A DNA stretch of 64,000 nt from contig SPIB01000002.1 of NCBI GenBank assembly GCA_004535785.1, forward strand, positions 101,801-165,800, written 5' to 3'. This document shows, in pieces, positions 38,765-47,942 of this stretch; the stretch's first letter is position 1, and each line of letters starts with the position of its first letter. The notes beneath the pieces are model-generated. The model was given only the letters and a program-made list of their open reading frames with translations, did not search any database and was not told where the DNA came from. Origin of the DNA: Gammaproteobacteria bacterium LSUCC0112 (lineage in GTDB: Bacteria; Pseudomonadota; Gammaproteobacteria; Pseudomonadales; Pseudohongiellaceae). Both the position numbers and the translations under genes were made by a program.

Positions 38765-40479
38765 ATTCCCAGCAAACTTAAACCCTTCTTGAGCGTGATA
38801 GCGGTGAGGTTAGACAACGCCAGACGACTTTTGCGTGTCTCTGTGTCGGATTTGAGAATTGGACAGCTTTCATAAAACTTCATGAATAAGCCAGACAGTT
38901 CATACAAATACAGGCACAGTTGATTGGGGAAACAGTCTTCGCCCAGTTGCTGTACCAATTCCGCGAATTGCAGAATTTTAACCGCCAGAGCTCGCTCTTC
39001 GGTCTCTGTCAGCTGTATATGCTCTCCGGGCGTGACGGATTCTTCTTCCAGACGCCGCAAAACACTTTGAATACGAGCATAGGCGTACAGCAAATAAGGC
39101 GCCGTGTTGCCCTCGAATGACAGCATGCTGGACCAATCAAACACGTAATCACTGGTTCGATTTTTGGATAAGTCCGAATACTTCACTGAAGCAATTCCAA
39201 CCGTTTTGGCAATCAAAGCTTTCTCCGAATCTGACAGATTCGGGTTCTTTTCAGTGACCAGATCGCCCGCACGAGTTACGGCTTCATCAAGCAACTCGCG
39301 TAACTTGACGGTATCACCACTGCGCGTTTTGAAAGGTTTACCATCCTCGCCCATCATGGTGCCGTAGGCAATGTGTTCCAGTTTGCAATTCTGTCGAACA
39401 AAATCTGCTGCCCGGGCAACTGCAAATACCTGCTGAAAATGCAGGCTCTGCCGGGCATCGACTACATATAACACCCTGTCAGCACCCAGTGTGTCCGAGC
39501 GGTAACGAATGGCTGCCAGGTCGGTACTTGCGTACAGAAATCCACCGTCTCGCTTCTGAATGATTACCGGTAACGGGCTACCATCTTTGCCTTTGAACTC
39601 ATCAAGGAAAACACATTGTGCGCCGTCGGATTCACTCAATAAACCTTTGGCCGAAAGTGCATTAACAATATCTGGCAACTCTTTGTTATAAAAGCTTTCT
39701 GCGCGCAGATCGCTACGCTTTAATCCGATGGACAATAGCGAGTAGACCTCTTCGCAGTGCTTGAGGGATTCATCAATAAAGCGCTGCCAGGCTGCCAGAC
39801 AGCCCGCATCACCTTGTTGCAGTTTGACCACATAGGAGCGCGCTTGATCGGCAAATTCGGGCTCCGCATCAAATCGTTGTTTGGCTGCCCTGTAGAACCC
39901 TTCAAGATCAGCCAGATTATTGGACAAGGATTTCTCATCACTACTCAATGAGTTCATATGGGCGATTAACATGCCAAATTGCGTACCCCAGTCGCCAACG
40001 TGATTCTGACGAATGACGCAGTGCCCAAGTGCCTCTAGAATCCGTACGATGGCATCACCAATGATCGTCCCGCGCAGATGGCCGACGTGCATTTCCTTGG
40101 CCAGGTTTGGGCTGGAGTAGTCAACAACAATGGTTTGTGGGTGTTGGCTGGGAATAATCAGTGCACTGTGATCCGCGAGGCACACAGTGGCTCTGTCTGC
40201 CAACAAGCCGGTCTCCAGAAATAAATTGATAAAGCCCGGACCGGCGACTTCTGCGCGTGCAATCAAGTTGTGACCGGATAACTTGCTGACAACCTGTGCG
40301 GCAAGATCCCGTGGATTCTGGCGAAGTTGCCGTGCAACTGCCATCACACCATTGGCCTGATAGTCACCAAACTCAGGGCGCGAGGCGTAAATAACCTGTC
40401 CCTTGGCATCTTTGATGCCGCAGACCTGAATCAGTGCTTCGGTAACGGCTTTTTCCAGGGATTCTTTGATTGTTAACAT
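38743..40479 (-). CDS. argS: Arginine-tRNA ligase
   Basis: Class I synthetase of 578 aa (E. coli 577). The HIGH-type motif is in AKEMHVGHLRGTIIGDAIVR, the anticodon-binding C-terminal domain follows, and the N-terminal ArgS domain is LTIKESLEKAVTEAL. I chose the ATG at 40479 with GGAG eight bases upstream; an in-frame ATG at 40584 is far from any family N-terminus. The gene is divergent from rluC. Confidence 0.95.
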   Translation of the reverse strand: MLTIKESLEKAVTEALIQVCGIKDAKGQVIYASRPEFGDYQANGVMAVARQLRQNPRDLAAQVVSKLSGHNLIARAEVAGPGFINLFLETGLLADRATVCLADHSALIIPSQHPQTIVVDYSSPNLAKEMHVGHLRGTIIGDAIVRILEALGHCVIRQNHVGDWGTQFGMLIAHMNSLSSDEKSLSNNLADLEGFYRAAKQRFDAEPEFADQARSYVVKLQQGDAGCLAAWQRFIDESLKHCEEVYSLLSIGLKRSDLRAESFYNKELPDIVNALSAKGLLSESDGAQCVFLDEFKGKDGSPLPVIIQKRDGGFLYASTDLAAIRYRSDTLGADRVLYVVDARQSLHFQQVFAVARAADFVRQNCKLEHIAYGTMMGEDGKPFKTRSGDTVKLRELLDEAVTRAGDLVTEKNPNLSDSEKALIAKTVGIASVKYSDLSKNRTSDYVFDWSSMLSFEGNTAPYLLYAYARIQSVLRRLEEESVTPGEHIQLTETEERALAVKILQFAELVQQLGEDCFPNQLCLYLYELSGLFMKFYESCPILKSDTETRKSRLALSNLTAITLKKGLSLLGIEPLQRM

Positions 40480-40600
40480 GGCAAGCTCCAGGTGGGATAG
40501 CAAAAACTGCGCGGATTTTACACCAATCAGCGACTGGCTGCCGTATCGATGTGCCAGCGATGGTATACTGCCGGCCGTTTTCAATCAGATGGTTACCACT

Positions 40601-41569
40601 ATGAGCTCTCAGCTCCAGACAGATTCAATGTCCGTTAACAGCGCCAATACGGGCGTGCAACTGATTGATGTTTCAGCACATTCAGATGGGCAGCGGCTGG
40701 ATAATTTTCTAATGTCGCGTTTAAAAGGGGTGCCGAAATCACACTTGTATCGCCTGATTAGAAAGGGTGAAATACGGGTAAACAAAAAGCGTTGTAAGCC
40801 TGATCAGCGTTTAAACGAGTCTGATATTGTCCGCGTTGCTCCTTTAAGGTTGGCGGAGCAGGCGTCTCAAGTCGCTCCAAGTGCCGGGCTGATTGAAAGG
40901 TTAAATGAATCAATTATTTACGAGGATGAGCACTTGCTGGTGCTTAACAAACCCTCAGGGCTTGCTGTGCACGGCGGCTCTGGAATCAAGTCGGGGTTGA
41001 TTGAAGCGCTCAGATTTATGGCAGGCGAAGAAGGGTACCGGGAACTGGTGCATCGGCTGGACAAAGAAACGTCGGGTTGTCTGTTGGTCGCGAAAACGGG
41101 CAAGGCGCTGAAATTCCTGCAAAATGAGATGAAAGCAGGGCAGGTTGAAAAAAAGTATCTTGTGTTGGTTCACGGCCAATGGCCTACGCAACTGACGCGT
41201 ATTGATGCTCCGTTGCTGAAACATCATCCCAGCGACGCGGAAAGTTACTCAACCATTGATGAAACAGGCAAGCCATCCATCACCTTGTTTAACGTTCGGC
41301 AGGTGCTTGAAACGGCGAGCTTGTTGGAAGCAACCTTGATCACCGGTCGCACGCATCAGATCAGAGTCCATACCCAGTCGGCAGGGCATCCGGTTGTGGG
41401 TGATACACGTTATACACACAACAAACCCGGCCCGTTAAACTCCATCAGGTTTTTGTGTCTGCATTCTGCATCATTGAAGTTCACGCACCCGGTCAGTGGC
41501 GCAAGAAAGGAGTTTTCAGCACCGATGCCTGAAGTCATGCAATCCTTGATAGACACATTGAGTGCATAG
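40601..41569 (+). CDS. rluC: 23S rRNA pseudouridine synthase RluC-like
   Basis: Makes pseudouridine at 955/2504/2580 in E. coli 23S rRNA. The 322-aa product has an N-terminal S4 domain (RLDNFLMSRLKGVPKSHLYRLIRKGEIRVN) and the RluA-type catalytic motif HRLDKETSGCLLVAKT with its aspartate. I chose the ATG at 40601; the ATG at 40628 is an alternative, as neither has a clear ribosome-binding site. TATACT at 40564-40569 is a likely -10 box. RluC lies just upstream of the yceD-rpmF cluster, as in E. coli. Confidence 0.88.
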   Translation: MSSQLQTDSMSVNSANTGVQLIDVSAHSDGQRLDNFLMSRLKGVPKSHLYRLIRKGEIRVNKKRCKPDQRLNESDIVRVAPLRLAEQASQVAPSAGLIERLNESIIYEDEHLLVLNKPSGLAVHGGSGIKSGLIEALRFMAGEEGYRELVHRLDKETSGCLLVAKTGKALKFLQNEMKAGQVEKKYLVLVHGQWPTQLTRIDAPLLKHHPSDAESYSTIDETGKPSITLFNVRQVLETASLLEATLITGRTHQIRVHTQSAGHPVVGDTRYTHNKPGPLNSIRFLCLHSASLKFTHPVSGARKEFSAPMPEVMQSLIDTLSA

Positions 41570-41616
41570 AATCGGGCGTAAGAACCCGGAAAATAGGCAA
41601 AAATGCATATATTTTT

Positions 41617-41645
41617 TTGACATGGAGGCTTTGTGCCCCTAGAAT
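41617..41645 (+). promoter_or_regulatory. Near-consensus promoter of the yceD-rpmF-fab cluster
   Basis: TTGACA (41617-41622), 17-bp spacer, TAGAAT (41640-41645), then the GC-rich discriminator TGCGCGCC. The predicted start, 41651-41653, is only 2-4 bases before the yceD ATG (41655), so the mRNA would be leaderless or nearly so. The layout copies the tRNA-Ala promoter and suggests stringent control. Confidence 0.85.
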
Positions 41646-41654
41646 TGCGCGCCT

Positions 41655-42200
41655 ATGGCAGAGACCCCCATTCTTCAGACTTCACTTCCTCAAACACTGG
41701 ATCCCCAAAAGGTATTCAGGCAGAAGTTGCAGGTCAGTGGCCAGTTGTCAGTGGCCTCAATGACGCGACTGTGTGAAAGTCTGCTTGACGAGGAAGGTAC
41801 GGTTTCAGCGAATTTGTATTTCGAAGTTGATATGGAGCGCCGACTCAGAATCCGGGGAAAGGCGAGCGCTGAGGTCAGTGTAACCTGTCAACGTTGTTTG
41901 CAACCAATGAAGTTGCAACTTGAAGATATGATCGATCTTGTTCTGGTCAGCACGGATGCTCAATCAAAATTGTTGCCAGCCAGTCTTGATCCGTGGTTTT
42001 GTGGTGAAGATGAGTTGTTATCTCCTGCAGATATTATTGAAGAACAGTTGATTTTGGCGATGCCAATCGTGACAAAACATGTCCGTTGCATTGACGTAAA
42101 CAGTGCGCAGGATGAAACAATAAAGGAACACATCCAAACTGAGTCAGCCCGGCAAAATCCATTTGCGGTGCTGTCAGGGCTCAAATCAAGATCTGATTGA
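41655..42200 (+). CDS. yceD: YceD family protein (DUF177, 23S rRNA accumulation protein)
   Basis: The 181-aa product contains VTCQRCLQPMKLQLEDMIDLVLV, with the CxxC of DUF177, and the acidic AEDIIEEQLILAMPIV-like PADIIEEQLILAMPIV. YceD affects 23S rRNA accumulation and is encoded before rpmF throughout proteobacteria. The start ATG lies a few bases from the predicted transcription start, without room for a ribosome-binding site. Alignment to E. coli YceD begins at LDPQKVFRQKLQVSG, so an internal start would lose little only if it were before residue 16. Confidence 0.9.
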   Translation: MAETPILQTSLPQTLDPQKVFRQKLQVSGQLSVASMTRLCESLLDEEGTVSANLYFEVDMERRLRIRGKASAEVSVTCQRCLQPMKLQLEDMIDLVLVSTDAQSKLLPASLDPWFCGEDELLSPADIIEEQLILAMPIVTKHVRCIDVNSAQDETIKEHIQTESARQNPFAVLSGLKSRSD

Positions 42201-42257
42201 TATCAGGTCGCGCCTTAAGTGAAAAAATTTTAAAGATTATTAACAGGAGTACATAGC

Positions 42258-42437
42258 ATGGCCGTTCAACAGAACAAAAAATCCCGCGCACGTCGTGACC
42301 AGCGCAGAAGTCATGATGCCTTGACCGGTCCAACACTGTCAGTTGACAAGACCACTGGTGAAGTTCACCGACGTCACCATGTGACAGCGGATGGCTTTTA
42401 CAAAGGCAAAAAAGTACTGAATCTCGGCGACGAATAA
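42258..42437 (+). CDS. rpmF: 50S ribosomal protein L32
   Basis: A 59-aa basic protein beginning [20 protein letters not shown] and containing [20 protein letters not shown], the L32 family pattern. It lacks the zinc cysteines, as in other proteobacterial L32 (C- type). A strong ribosome-binding site (CAGGAG) precedes the ATG. It is the second gene of the cluster and ends 2 bp before plsX. Confidence 0.97.
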   Translation: MAVQQNKKSRARRDQRRSHDALTGPTLSVDKTTGEVHRRHHVTADGFYKGKKVLNLGDE

Positions 42438-42439
42438 GT

Positions 42440-43453
42440 TTGACTGACGTCCGGTGCATCGCCATTGATGTTATGGGGGGCGATTCCGGCCCCTCTGTGA
42501 CAGTGCCGGCCTGCCTGTCAATTTTGCGCCGGCATCTCACCGTCAGATTGTTGCTTGTTGGTGACGAGTCCCGGATCAAGTCGTGCTTGAATGATCTGTC
42601 TGCTTCAGTGCATGCCCGGCTGGAGATTCTGCATACCCCCGTTGTTTTTTCCAATGAATCGCGTCCGGATACCATCCTGCGCAACGGCAGAGACTCGTCT
42701 CTGTTTCTTGCTGTTGAGCAAGTTCGTTCTGGATATGCCCATGCATGTATCAGCGCCGGCAATACCGGAGCATTGATGCTGACTGCCCGGCATTTGCTAA
42801 AAAATATACCTGGTGTTGAAAAGCCAGCCATCATGGCCATGCTGCCAGCCTCTCGCGCTGGCGGTTTTGCTTACTTGCTTGATGTCGGTGCGAATCTGGA
42901 ATGCACCGCCAATCAACTGTTTCAGTTTGCCATGATGGGTAGTGTGCTGGTGACTTCGCTGACCGATAAATCACCAGCGCGGGTCGCTTTGTTGAATATT
43001 GGTGCTGAAGCTCACAAAGGGAAACAGGAAATTCGCGATGCTTCCCTGTTGCTCGCGGATTGCAAAGAATTTGAGTATGTTGGGTTTATAGAAGGCAATC
43101 AGATCTTTGACGGACTTGCGGATGTGATTGTATGTGATGGATTTACAGGAAATATCACCATCAAGACCAGTGCGGGTGCAGTTAAAGTCATTCAGAATCT
43201 GATACATCAAAGTATCCGCAAGCGCTGGTACTACCGGGTATTTGCGTTTTGGATGAAACCGTTTTTAAGGGATGTGCGTCGGGCATTAAAACCTTCCCGT
43301 TACAACGGTGCAACCTTGATTGGTGTGCAAGGCGTTATTGTAAAAAGCCATGGAAACTCAGACAAAGCGGGTTTTGAACAAGCCATTGAGCATGCTTTGC
43401 GGCAGATTGCTTTTGATGTGCCGAATCTGATTGCAACACGCATGCAGAAGTAA
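42440..43453 (+). CDS. plsX: Phosphate acyltransferase PlsX
   Basis: Converts acyl-ACP to acyl-phosphate for phospholipid synthesis. The 337-aa product begins MTDVRCIAIDVMGGDSGPSV, the family N-terminus, from a TTG start 2 bp after the rpmF stop; the next Met (residue 12) would cut into the DVMGGD motif. NTGALMLTARHLL, GANLECTANQLFQFAMMG and DGFTGNITIKTSAGAV are further signatures. A peripheral membrane enzyme, translated by coupling to rpmF. Confidence 0.93.
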   Translation: MTDVRCIAIDVMGGDSGPSVTVPACLSILRRHLTVRLLLVGDESRIKSCLNDLSASVHARLEILHTPVVFSNESRPDTILRNGRDSSLFLAVEQVRSGYAHACISAGNTGALMLTARHLLKNIPGVEKPAIMAMLPASRAGGFAYLLDVGANLECTANQLFQFAMMGSVLVTSLTDKSPARVALLNIGAEAHKGKQEIRDASLLLADCKEFEYVGFIEGNQIFDGLADVIVCDGFTGNITIKTSAGAVKVIQNLIHQSIRKRWYYRVFAFWMKPFLRDVRRALKPSRYNGATLIGVQGVIVKSHGNSDKAGFEQAIEHALRQIAFDVPNLIATRMQK

Positions 43454-43470
43454 CAGAGCGAGAGTGATTT

Positions 43471-44415
43471 ATGCAAAAATTTGGATTTGTTTTCCCGGGA
43501 CAAGGCTCCCAGAAAGTCGGCATGCTCAATGAGCTTGCTGTTGTGTACCCGGTTGTGCAGGAAACGTTTGCCGAGGCATCTACCTCCTTGGGAGTGGATT
43601 TATGGGCAATTGCCCAGACCAATCCTGAAGGGTTGCTGGACCAGACTCATATTACCCAGCCAGCACTGCTGACGGCGTCAGTTGCGATCTGGCGTATCTG
43701 GCAGCAATTGCAGGGTGAGCTGCCCGAAATGTTGGCCGGTCATAGCTTGGGCGAGTATTCGGCGCTGGTATGTGCCGGGGTATTGGATTTGAAAGATGCC
43801 GTCACTCTCGTGCATAAACGTGGTCAATACATGCAGCAGGCGGTTTCTGCCGGCACTGGCGCCATGGCAGCGATCATCGGCATGGACGATAACCGCATTG
43901 ATGATATATGTCGCTCGGTGTCTGGAGAGGGCATTGTGTCTGCAGCCAATTTCAATTCGCCAGGTCAGACGGTGATTGCCGGTGATAAAGCCGCGGTGGA
44001 GCGTGCCATGCTAGCTTTGAAAGAGGCTGGTGCAAAGCGTGCATTGCCCTTGAATGTCAGTGTACCTTCGCACTGCGCGCTGATGAAACCGGCAGCAGAT
44101 CAATTGGCAGTTGACCTGGCTCAGGTAGAATTCAGGCGTCCTTCTATTGCTATTGTGCAGAATATCCACGGCCGGGCTGTCAAAGAACCGGGTGATATCC
44201 GCGAAAATCTGCTTAAACAGTTGTACATGCCCGTGCAATGGGTAGACAGCGTCTACTGCATGCACGACTTTGGTGTTGGCAAACTTGTCGAATGCGGCCC
44301 CGGTAAAGTGCTTGGTGGGTTGATCAAGCGGGTACAGCCAGAGATTGAAGTTTTTAATACTGAGGCGCCTGATGCCTTGATGGATGCGTTTTCGCACATT
44401 GCAGGTCGCGTTTAA
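43471..44415 (+). CDS. fabD: Malonyl-CoA:ACP transacylase
   Basis: Loads malonyl groups onto acyl carrier protein. The 314-aa product starts MQKFGFVFPGQGSQKVGML and has the active serine S92 in AGHSLGEYSALV and the arginine/histidine of the catalytic set (VPSHCALMKPA). No fabH lies between plsX and fabD here. A 79-bp spacer with the inverted repeat ATGCATG-TAAG-CATGCAT (44446-44463) separates it from fabG. Confidence 0.96.
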   Translation: MQKFGFVFPGQGSQKVGMLNELAVVYPVVQETFAEASTSLGVDLWAIAQTNPEGLLDQTHITQPALLTASVAIWRIWQQLQGELPEMLAGHSLGEYSALVCAGVLDLKDAVTLVHKRGQYMQQAVSAGTGAMAAIIGMDDNRIDDICRSVSGEGIVSAANFNSPGQTVIAGDKAAVERAMLALKEAGAKRALPLNVSVPSHCALMKPAADQLAVDLAQVEFRRPSIAIVQNIHGRAVKEPGDIRENLLKQLYMPVQWVDSVYCMHDFGVGKLVECGPGKVLGGLIKRVQPEIEVFNTEAPDALMDAFSHIAGRV

Positions 44416-44494
44416 CAACAAAGTCCAAAGCGGGCTCTTATAAGAATGCATGTAAGCATGCATGAATGACACTTGAGTCAGGAGTTAAAGAATA

Positions 44495-45241
44495 ATGAGT
44501 TTGACTGGGAAAGTGGCACTGGTAACTGGTGCAAGCCGTGGCATCGGGCGTGCAATTGCGCTGGAGCTCGGAAAAATGGGGGCTACCGTGGCTGGCACCG
44601 CAACCAGCGAAGCAGGCGCTGCAGCAATTACGGAATTTTTTGCTAAATCCGGAATCAAAGGATCAGGTTTTTGTCTGGATGTGGGATCAACAGAAGCGGT
44701 TGATGCAGTTTTGTCCCGCATTGAGCAGGATTTTGGTGCGGCACCATTGATACTGGTAAACAACGCTGGTATTACCCGAGACAATTTGTTGATGCGCATG
44801 AAGGCCGAAGAATGGGAGAGTGTGATGAACACCAATCTCACCTCTTTGTATCGGATATGCCGAAGTTCAGTCAAGGCGATGACCAAAGCACGATGGGGAC
44901 GCATTATCAATATCAGTTCAGTTGTGGCTTCAAGTGGGAATCCGGGGCAAACCAATTACGCCGCATCCAAGGCAGCGGTAGAGGGCTTCTCCCGATCACT
45001 GGCTCGTGAAATTGGCTCCCGTGGTATAACCGTGAATGCCATCGCACCCGGGTTTATTGATACGGATATGACCCGTGCGTTGACAGAAAAGCAGGTTGAA
45101 ACAATGCTGGTGCAAATACCACTTGCTCGATTTGGAAAACCTGAGGAAATAGGAGCAGTTGCAGGTTTTCTTGCATCAGACGCCGGAGGATACATCACCG
45201 GCGAAACGATACACGTAAATGGTGGCATGTATATGGCTTGA
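44495..45241 (+). CDS. fabG: 3-oxoacyl-ACP reductase
   Basis: NADPH-dependent short-chain dehydrogenase of 248 aa. It shows the cofactor fold ALVTGASRGIGRAIALELG, the NNAGITRDNLLMRM motif, and the catalytic serine and YxxxK (NISSVVASSGNPGQTNYAASK). A TCAGGAG ribosome-binding site precedes the ATG. The 228-bp A/T-rich spacer after it, with TATAAA at 45364-45369, could hold a separate acpP promoter. Confidence 0.96.
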   Translation: MSLTGKVALVTGASRGIGRAIALELGKMGATVAGTATSEAGAAAITEFFAKSGIKGSGFCLDVGSTEAVDAVLSRIEQDFGAAPLILVNNAGITRDNLLMRMKAEEWESVMNTNLTSLYRICRSSVKAMTKARWGRIINISSVVASSGNPGQTNYAASKAAVEGFSRSLAREIGSRGITVNAIAPGFIDTDMTRALTEKQVETMLVQIPLARFGKPEEIGAVAGFLASDAGGYITGETIHVNGGMYMA

Positions 45242-45469
45242 ACAAGCCGGAAATCATGGTCATTCTGATCGTGCGTAAGGTAAGAAACAGGCAGTAATTG
45301 ATTGATAGTATTTAGTTTTTTCTTGGTCAAGATATTTATTTTCCAGTTAAAGATTACAAGCACTATAAAATACATGTAAACTTGCGTTTCAGATTAATCC
45401 AGTTGGTCAAAAAATAACCAATTAATCGGAATGTGTGACAAACATTGGTACTAGGAGCTAATAAGAGTT

Positions 45470-45703
45470 ATGAGCAGCATTGAAGAACGAGTGAAGAAAA
45501 TTGTCTGCGAGCAGCTTGGCGTAAAAGAAGAAGATGTAAAATTGTCATCTTCATTCGTGGAAGATCTCGGCGCTGATTCTTTGGACACTGTAGAATTGGT
45601 CATGGCTCTTGAAGAAGAGTTCGAGACTGAGATTCCAGACGAAGACGCTGAAAAGATCACCACCGTACAGCTGGCAATAGATTACATTAACCAGCACCTG
45701 TAA
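45470..45703 (+). CDS. acpP: Acyl carrier protein
   Basis: A 77-aa acidic protein carrying fatty-acid intermediates on a phosphopantetheine arm attached to S37 ([20 protein letters not shown]). Ribosome-binding site AGGAG. The 228-bp upstream spacer, unusually long for this cluster and A/T rich, probably provides the extra promoter needed for this very abundant protein. Confidence 0.98.
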   Translation: MSSIEERVKKIVCEQLGVKEEDVKLSSSFVEDLGADSLDTVELVMALEEEFETEIPDEDAEKITTVQLAIDYINQHL

Positions 45704-45793
45704 CAGCATTCCGCTTATAGGATTGAGACAAATAGAAGCTACTCCGGGCAGTTACTTGGAGTAGCTTTTGTTTATTCTGTGGAGAGATGCGAG

Positions 45794-47038
45794 TTGAATG
45801 GCAGGCGAGTAGTGATTACCGGTCTCGGTATGGTTTCCCCGCTGGGAAACGATGTCAGGACAACGTGGAATGCCCTCAAAGAGGCTAAAAGCGGTATCAA
45901 TATTCTTGAGCAATTTGATACATCTGCTTTTAGTACCCGATTTGGCGGGTCCATCAAACATTTTGACAGTGAACCGTACATGCCGGCAAAAGATGCCAAA
46001 CGCATGGACGTGTTTATTTTGTATGGCGTTGCGGCGGGTGCCCAAGCCATGCAAGATGCGGGTCTTGATGGCGAAAACGCATTTGATCCTGGCCGATTTG
46101 GCGCTGCAATCGGCTCCGGTATCGGTGGCATCACCTCTATCGAAAATAACTCGGAATTGATCCGAGCCAGTGGCCCCCGTAAAGTTTCCCCATTTTTTGT
46201 TCCCGGCTCCATCATAAATATGCTGGGCGGCACCTTGTCGATTCGTTATAACCTGCAGGGGCCCAATATTGCGGTAACCACCGCATGTACCACGGGTACT
46301 CACAATATTGGTCTTGCTGCCCAGATGATTGCAACGGGACAGGCAGATCTGATGTTGGCGGGTGGTGCTGAAATGGCCACATCGCCGGTTGGACTGGGCG
46401 GTTTTTGTGCCGCACGAGCGCTGTCGACGCGCAATGACAATCCGCAGGCTGCCAGTCGTCCGTGGGACAAGGACCGTGACGGTTTTGTGCTCAGTGATGG
46501 TGCTGGCATCATGGTACTGGAAGAGTATGAACACGCTCGCAAGCGCGGCGCAAAAATATACGCAGAGCTTGCCGGTTTTGGCATGAGTGCTGATGCTTTC
46601 CACATGACATCACCGTCCGAGAACGGACGTGGTGCTGCTGCCTGCATGAAAAATGCCCTGCTTAGCGCCGGTTTATCTCCTACCGATATTCAATACATCA
46701 ATGCTCATGGCACATCCACTATCGCTGGCGACATTGCCGAGACTCAGGCAATTAAAACTGTGTTTGGGGACTATGCCAGTCGCTTGCCGGTCAGTTCCAC
46801 AAAGTCAATGTTGGGCCACTTGCTGGGCGCTGCAGGGGCTGTTGAAGCGATAGTTTGTGTCATGTCGCTTTATGAGCAGGTGATTACGCCGACGATTAAT
46901 CTGGATGAGCCCGATGAGCAATGCGATCTTGATTATGTGCCAGGCGCAAGCAGAGACGCTCATTTGACCGCTGTGCTCAGTAATTCGTTTGGGTTTGGTG
47001 GCACCAACGGCTCACTGATTTTCAAGCGTATTGTCTGA
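45794..47038 (+). CDS. fabF: 3-oxoacyl-ACP synthase II
   Basis: Elongating beta-ketoacyl synthase. The 414-aa product has the catalytic cysteine C165 ([12 protein letters not shown]) and histidines in [11 protein letters not shown] and [16 protein letters not shown] chose the TTG at 45794 because GGAGAG (45781-45786) sits 7 bases upstream and the protein then starts [12 protein letters not shown] like E. coli FabF (413 aa); a GTG at 45779 is in frame but has no ribosome-binding site at a suitable distance. It follows acpP by 90 bp. Confidence 0.93.
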   Translation: MNGRRVVITGLGMVSPLGNDVRTTWNALKEAKSGINILEQFDTSAFSTRFGGSIKHFDSEPYMPAKDAKRMDVFILYGVAAGAQAMQDAGLDGENAFDPGRFGAAIGSGIGGITSIENNSELIRASGPRKVSPFFVPGSIINMLGGTLSIRYNLQGPNIAVTTACTTGTHNIGLAAQMIATGQADLMLAGGAEMATSPVGLGGFCAARALSTRNDNPQAASRPWDKDRDGFVLSDGAGIMVLEEYEHARKRGAKIYAELAGFGMSADAFHMTSPSENGRGAAACMKNALLSAGLSPTDIQYINAHGTSTIAGDIAETQAIKTVFGDYASRLPVSSTKSMLGHLLGAAGAVEAIVCVMSLYEQVITPTINLDEPDEQCDLDYVPGASRDAHLTAVLSNSFGFGGTNGSLIFKRIV

Positions 47039-47054
47039 CAAAGGAGCCATGAGC

Positions 47055-47936
47055 ATGGCTCCACAACCCACCGCCTGTTCTGCCTTTTCCGGGACGGTTT
47101 CCAGTCAGGATCGCGGCTTTTTGTATGGCGATGGCCTCTTCGAAACGGTGCGCTGTCGCCAGGGGCAATTGCTGCGTTGGCAACAGCATCGCCAACGCCT
47201 GATCGCTGGTTGTGCCAGACTTGCGATTGCCATTGATCCAACAGAACTGGATTACCAGATAACAGAGGCGATAAAGCGCGCCCCATCAGCCGATTGCATA
47301 CTAAAAGTGATTGTTACCCGCGGCGAAGGTGGTCGAGGGTATACGCCGCCAACGCCAGCTCGATCGACCTTGATGATGCAGTGGCATCAACTTCCTGCAG
47401 ATATTGACCAACATGCCCGTGATGGCATCGATGCCTTTGTTTGCCGCCATCCTTTGTCAGTTAATCCAGTGACGGCTGGTCTTAAACACCTTAACCGACT
47501 GGATCAGGTGCTGGCCAGTGCTGAGTTGTCGCGGGTGAATGCAGTATTGCCGACGGTGCGGGAAGGCTTGATGCTCGACATCGACGGCAATCTCGTTGAA
47601 GGCACTCGCAGCAATGTGTTTGTTGTCATCAACAATCAATTGTGCACCCCCGGGCTAGGGCGTGCAGGTGTGGAAGGCGTGCTCCGTAACCGTCTGATTG
47701 AGTTGTTTGAATCAAGAGGGTTTGATGTGGTAATCAGACACATTCACCAGCAAGAGATCAAACACTGCTCCGAAGTTTTTGTCTGTAACAGTGTGCTTGG
47801 GGTGTGGCCGGTATTGCGGTTGATCAGCGTTGATGCATCAAATATGACACAAACGCAATTTGAGTTTTCCGGAACCACGATGGCACGGCTCGCACAGCAG
47901 AGCTTGCTTGATGATTTTCCTGTCCAACATGGCTGA
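47055..47936 (+). CDS. pabC: Aminodeoxychorismate lyase
   Basis: PLP enzyme that makes 4-aminobenzoate for folate. The 293-aa fold-type IV protein shows SSQDRGFLYGDGLFETVRCRQG, the PLP lysine in GLKHLNRLDQVLA, and EGTRSNVFVV. The ATG at 47055 is 8 bases after AAGGAG; the ATG at 47049 is too close to it. Its place between fabF and mltG is the usual one. A branched-chain aminotransferase-like role is less likely because of this context. Confidence 0.9.
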   Translation: MAPQPTACSAFSGTVSSQDRGFLYGDGLFETVRCRQGQLLRWQQHRQRLIAGCARLAIAIDPTELDYQITEAIKRAPSADCILKVIVTRGEGGRGYTPPTPARSTLMMQWHQLPADIDQHARDGIDAFVCRHPLSVNPVTAGLKHLNRLDQVLASAELSRVNAVLPTVREGLMLDIDGNLVEGTRSNVFVVINNQLCTPGLGRAGVEGVLRNRLIELFESRGFDVVIRHIHQQEIKHCSEVFVCNSVLGVWPVLRLISVDASNMTQTQFEFSGTTMARLAQQSLLDDFPVQHG

Positions 47937-47942
47937 TAACTC

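Noticed and set aside
44446..44463. Inverted repeat ATGCATG-TAAG-CATGCAT between fabD and fabG as an operator
   Set aside because: Short, made of simple alternating bases, and no matching site occurs elsewhere in the cluster.
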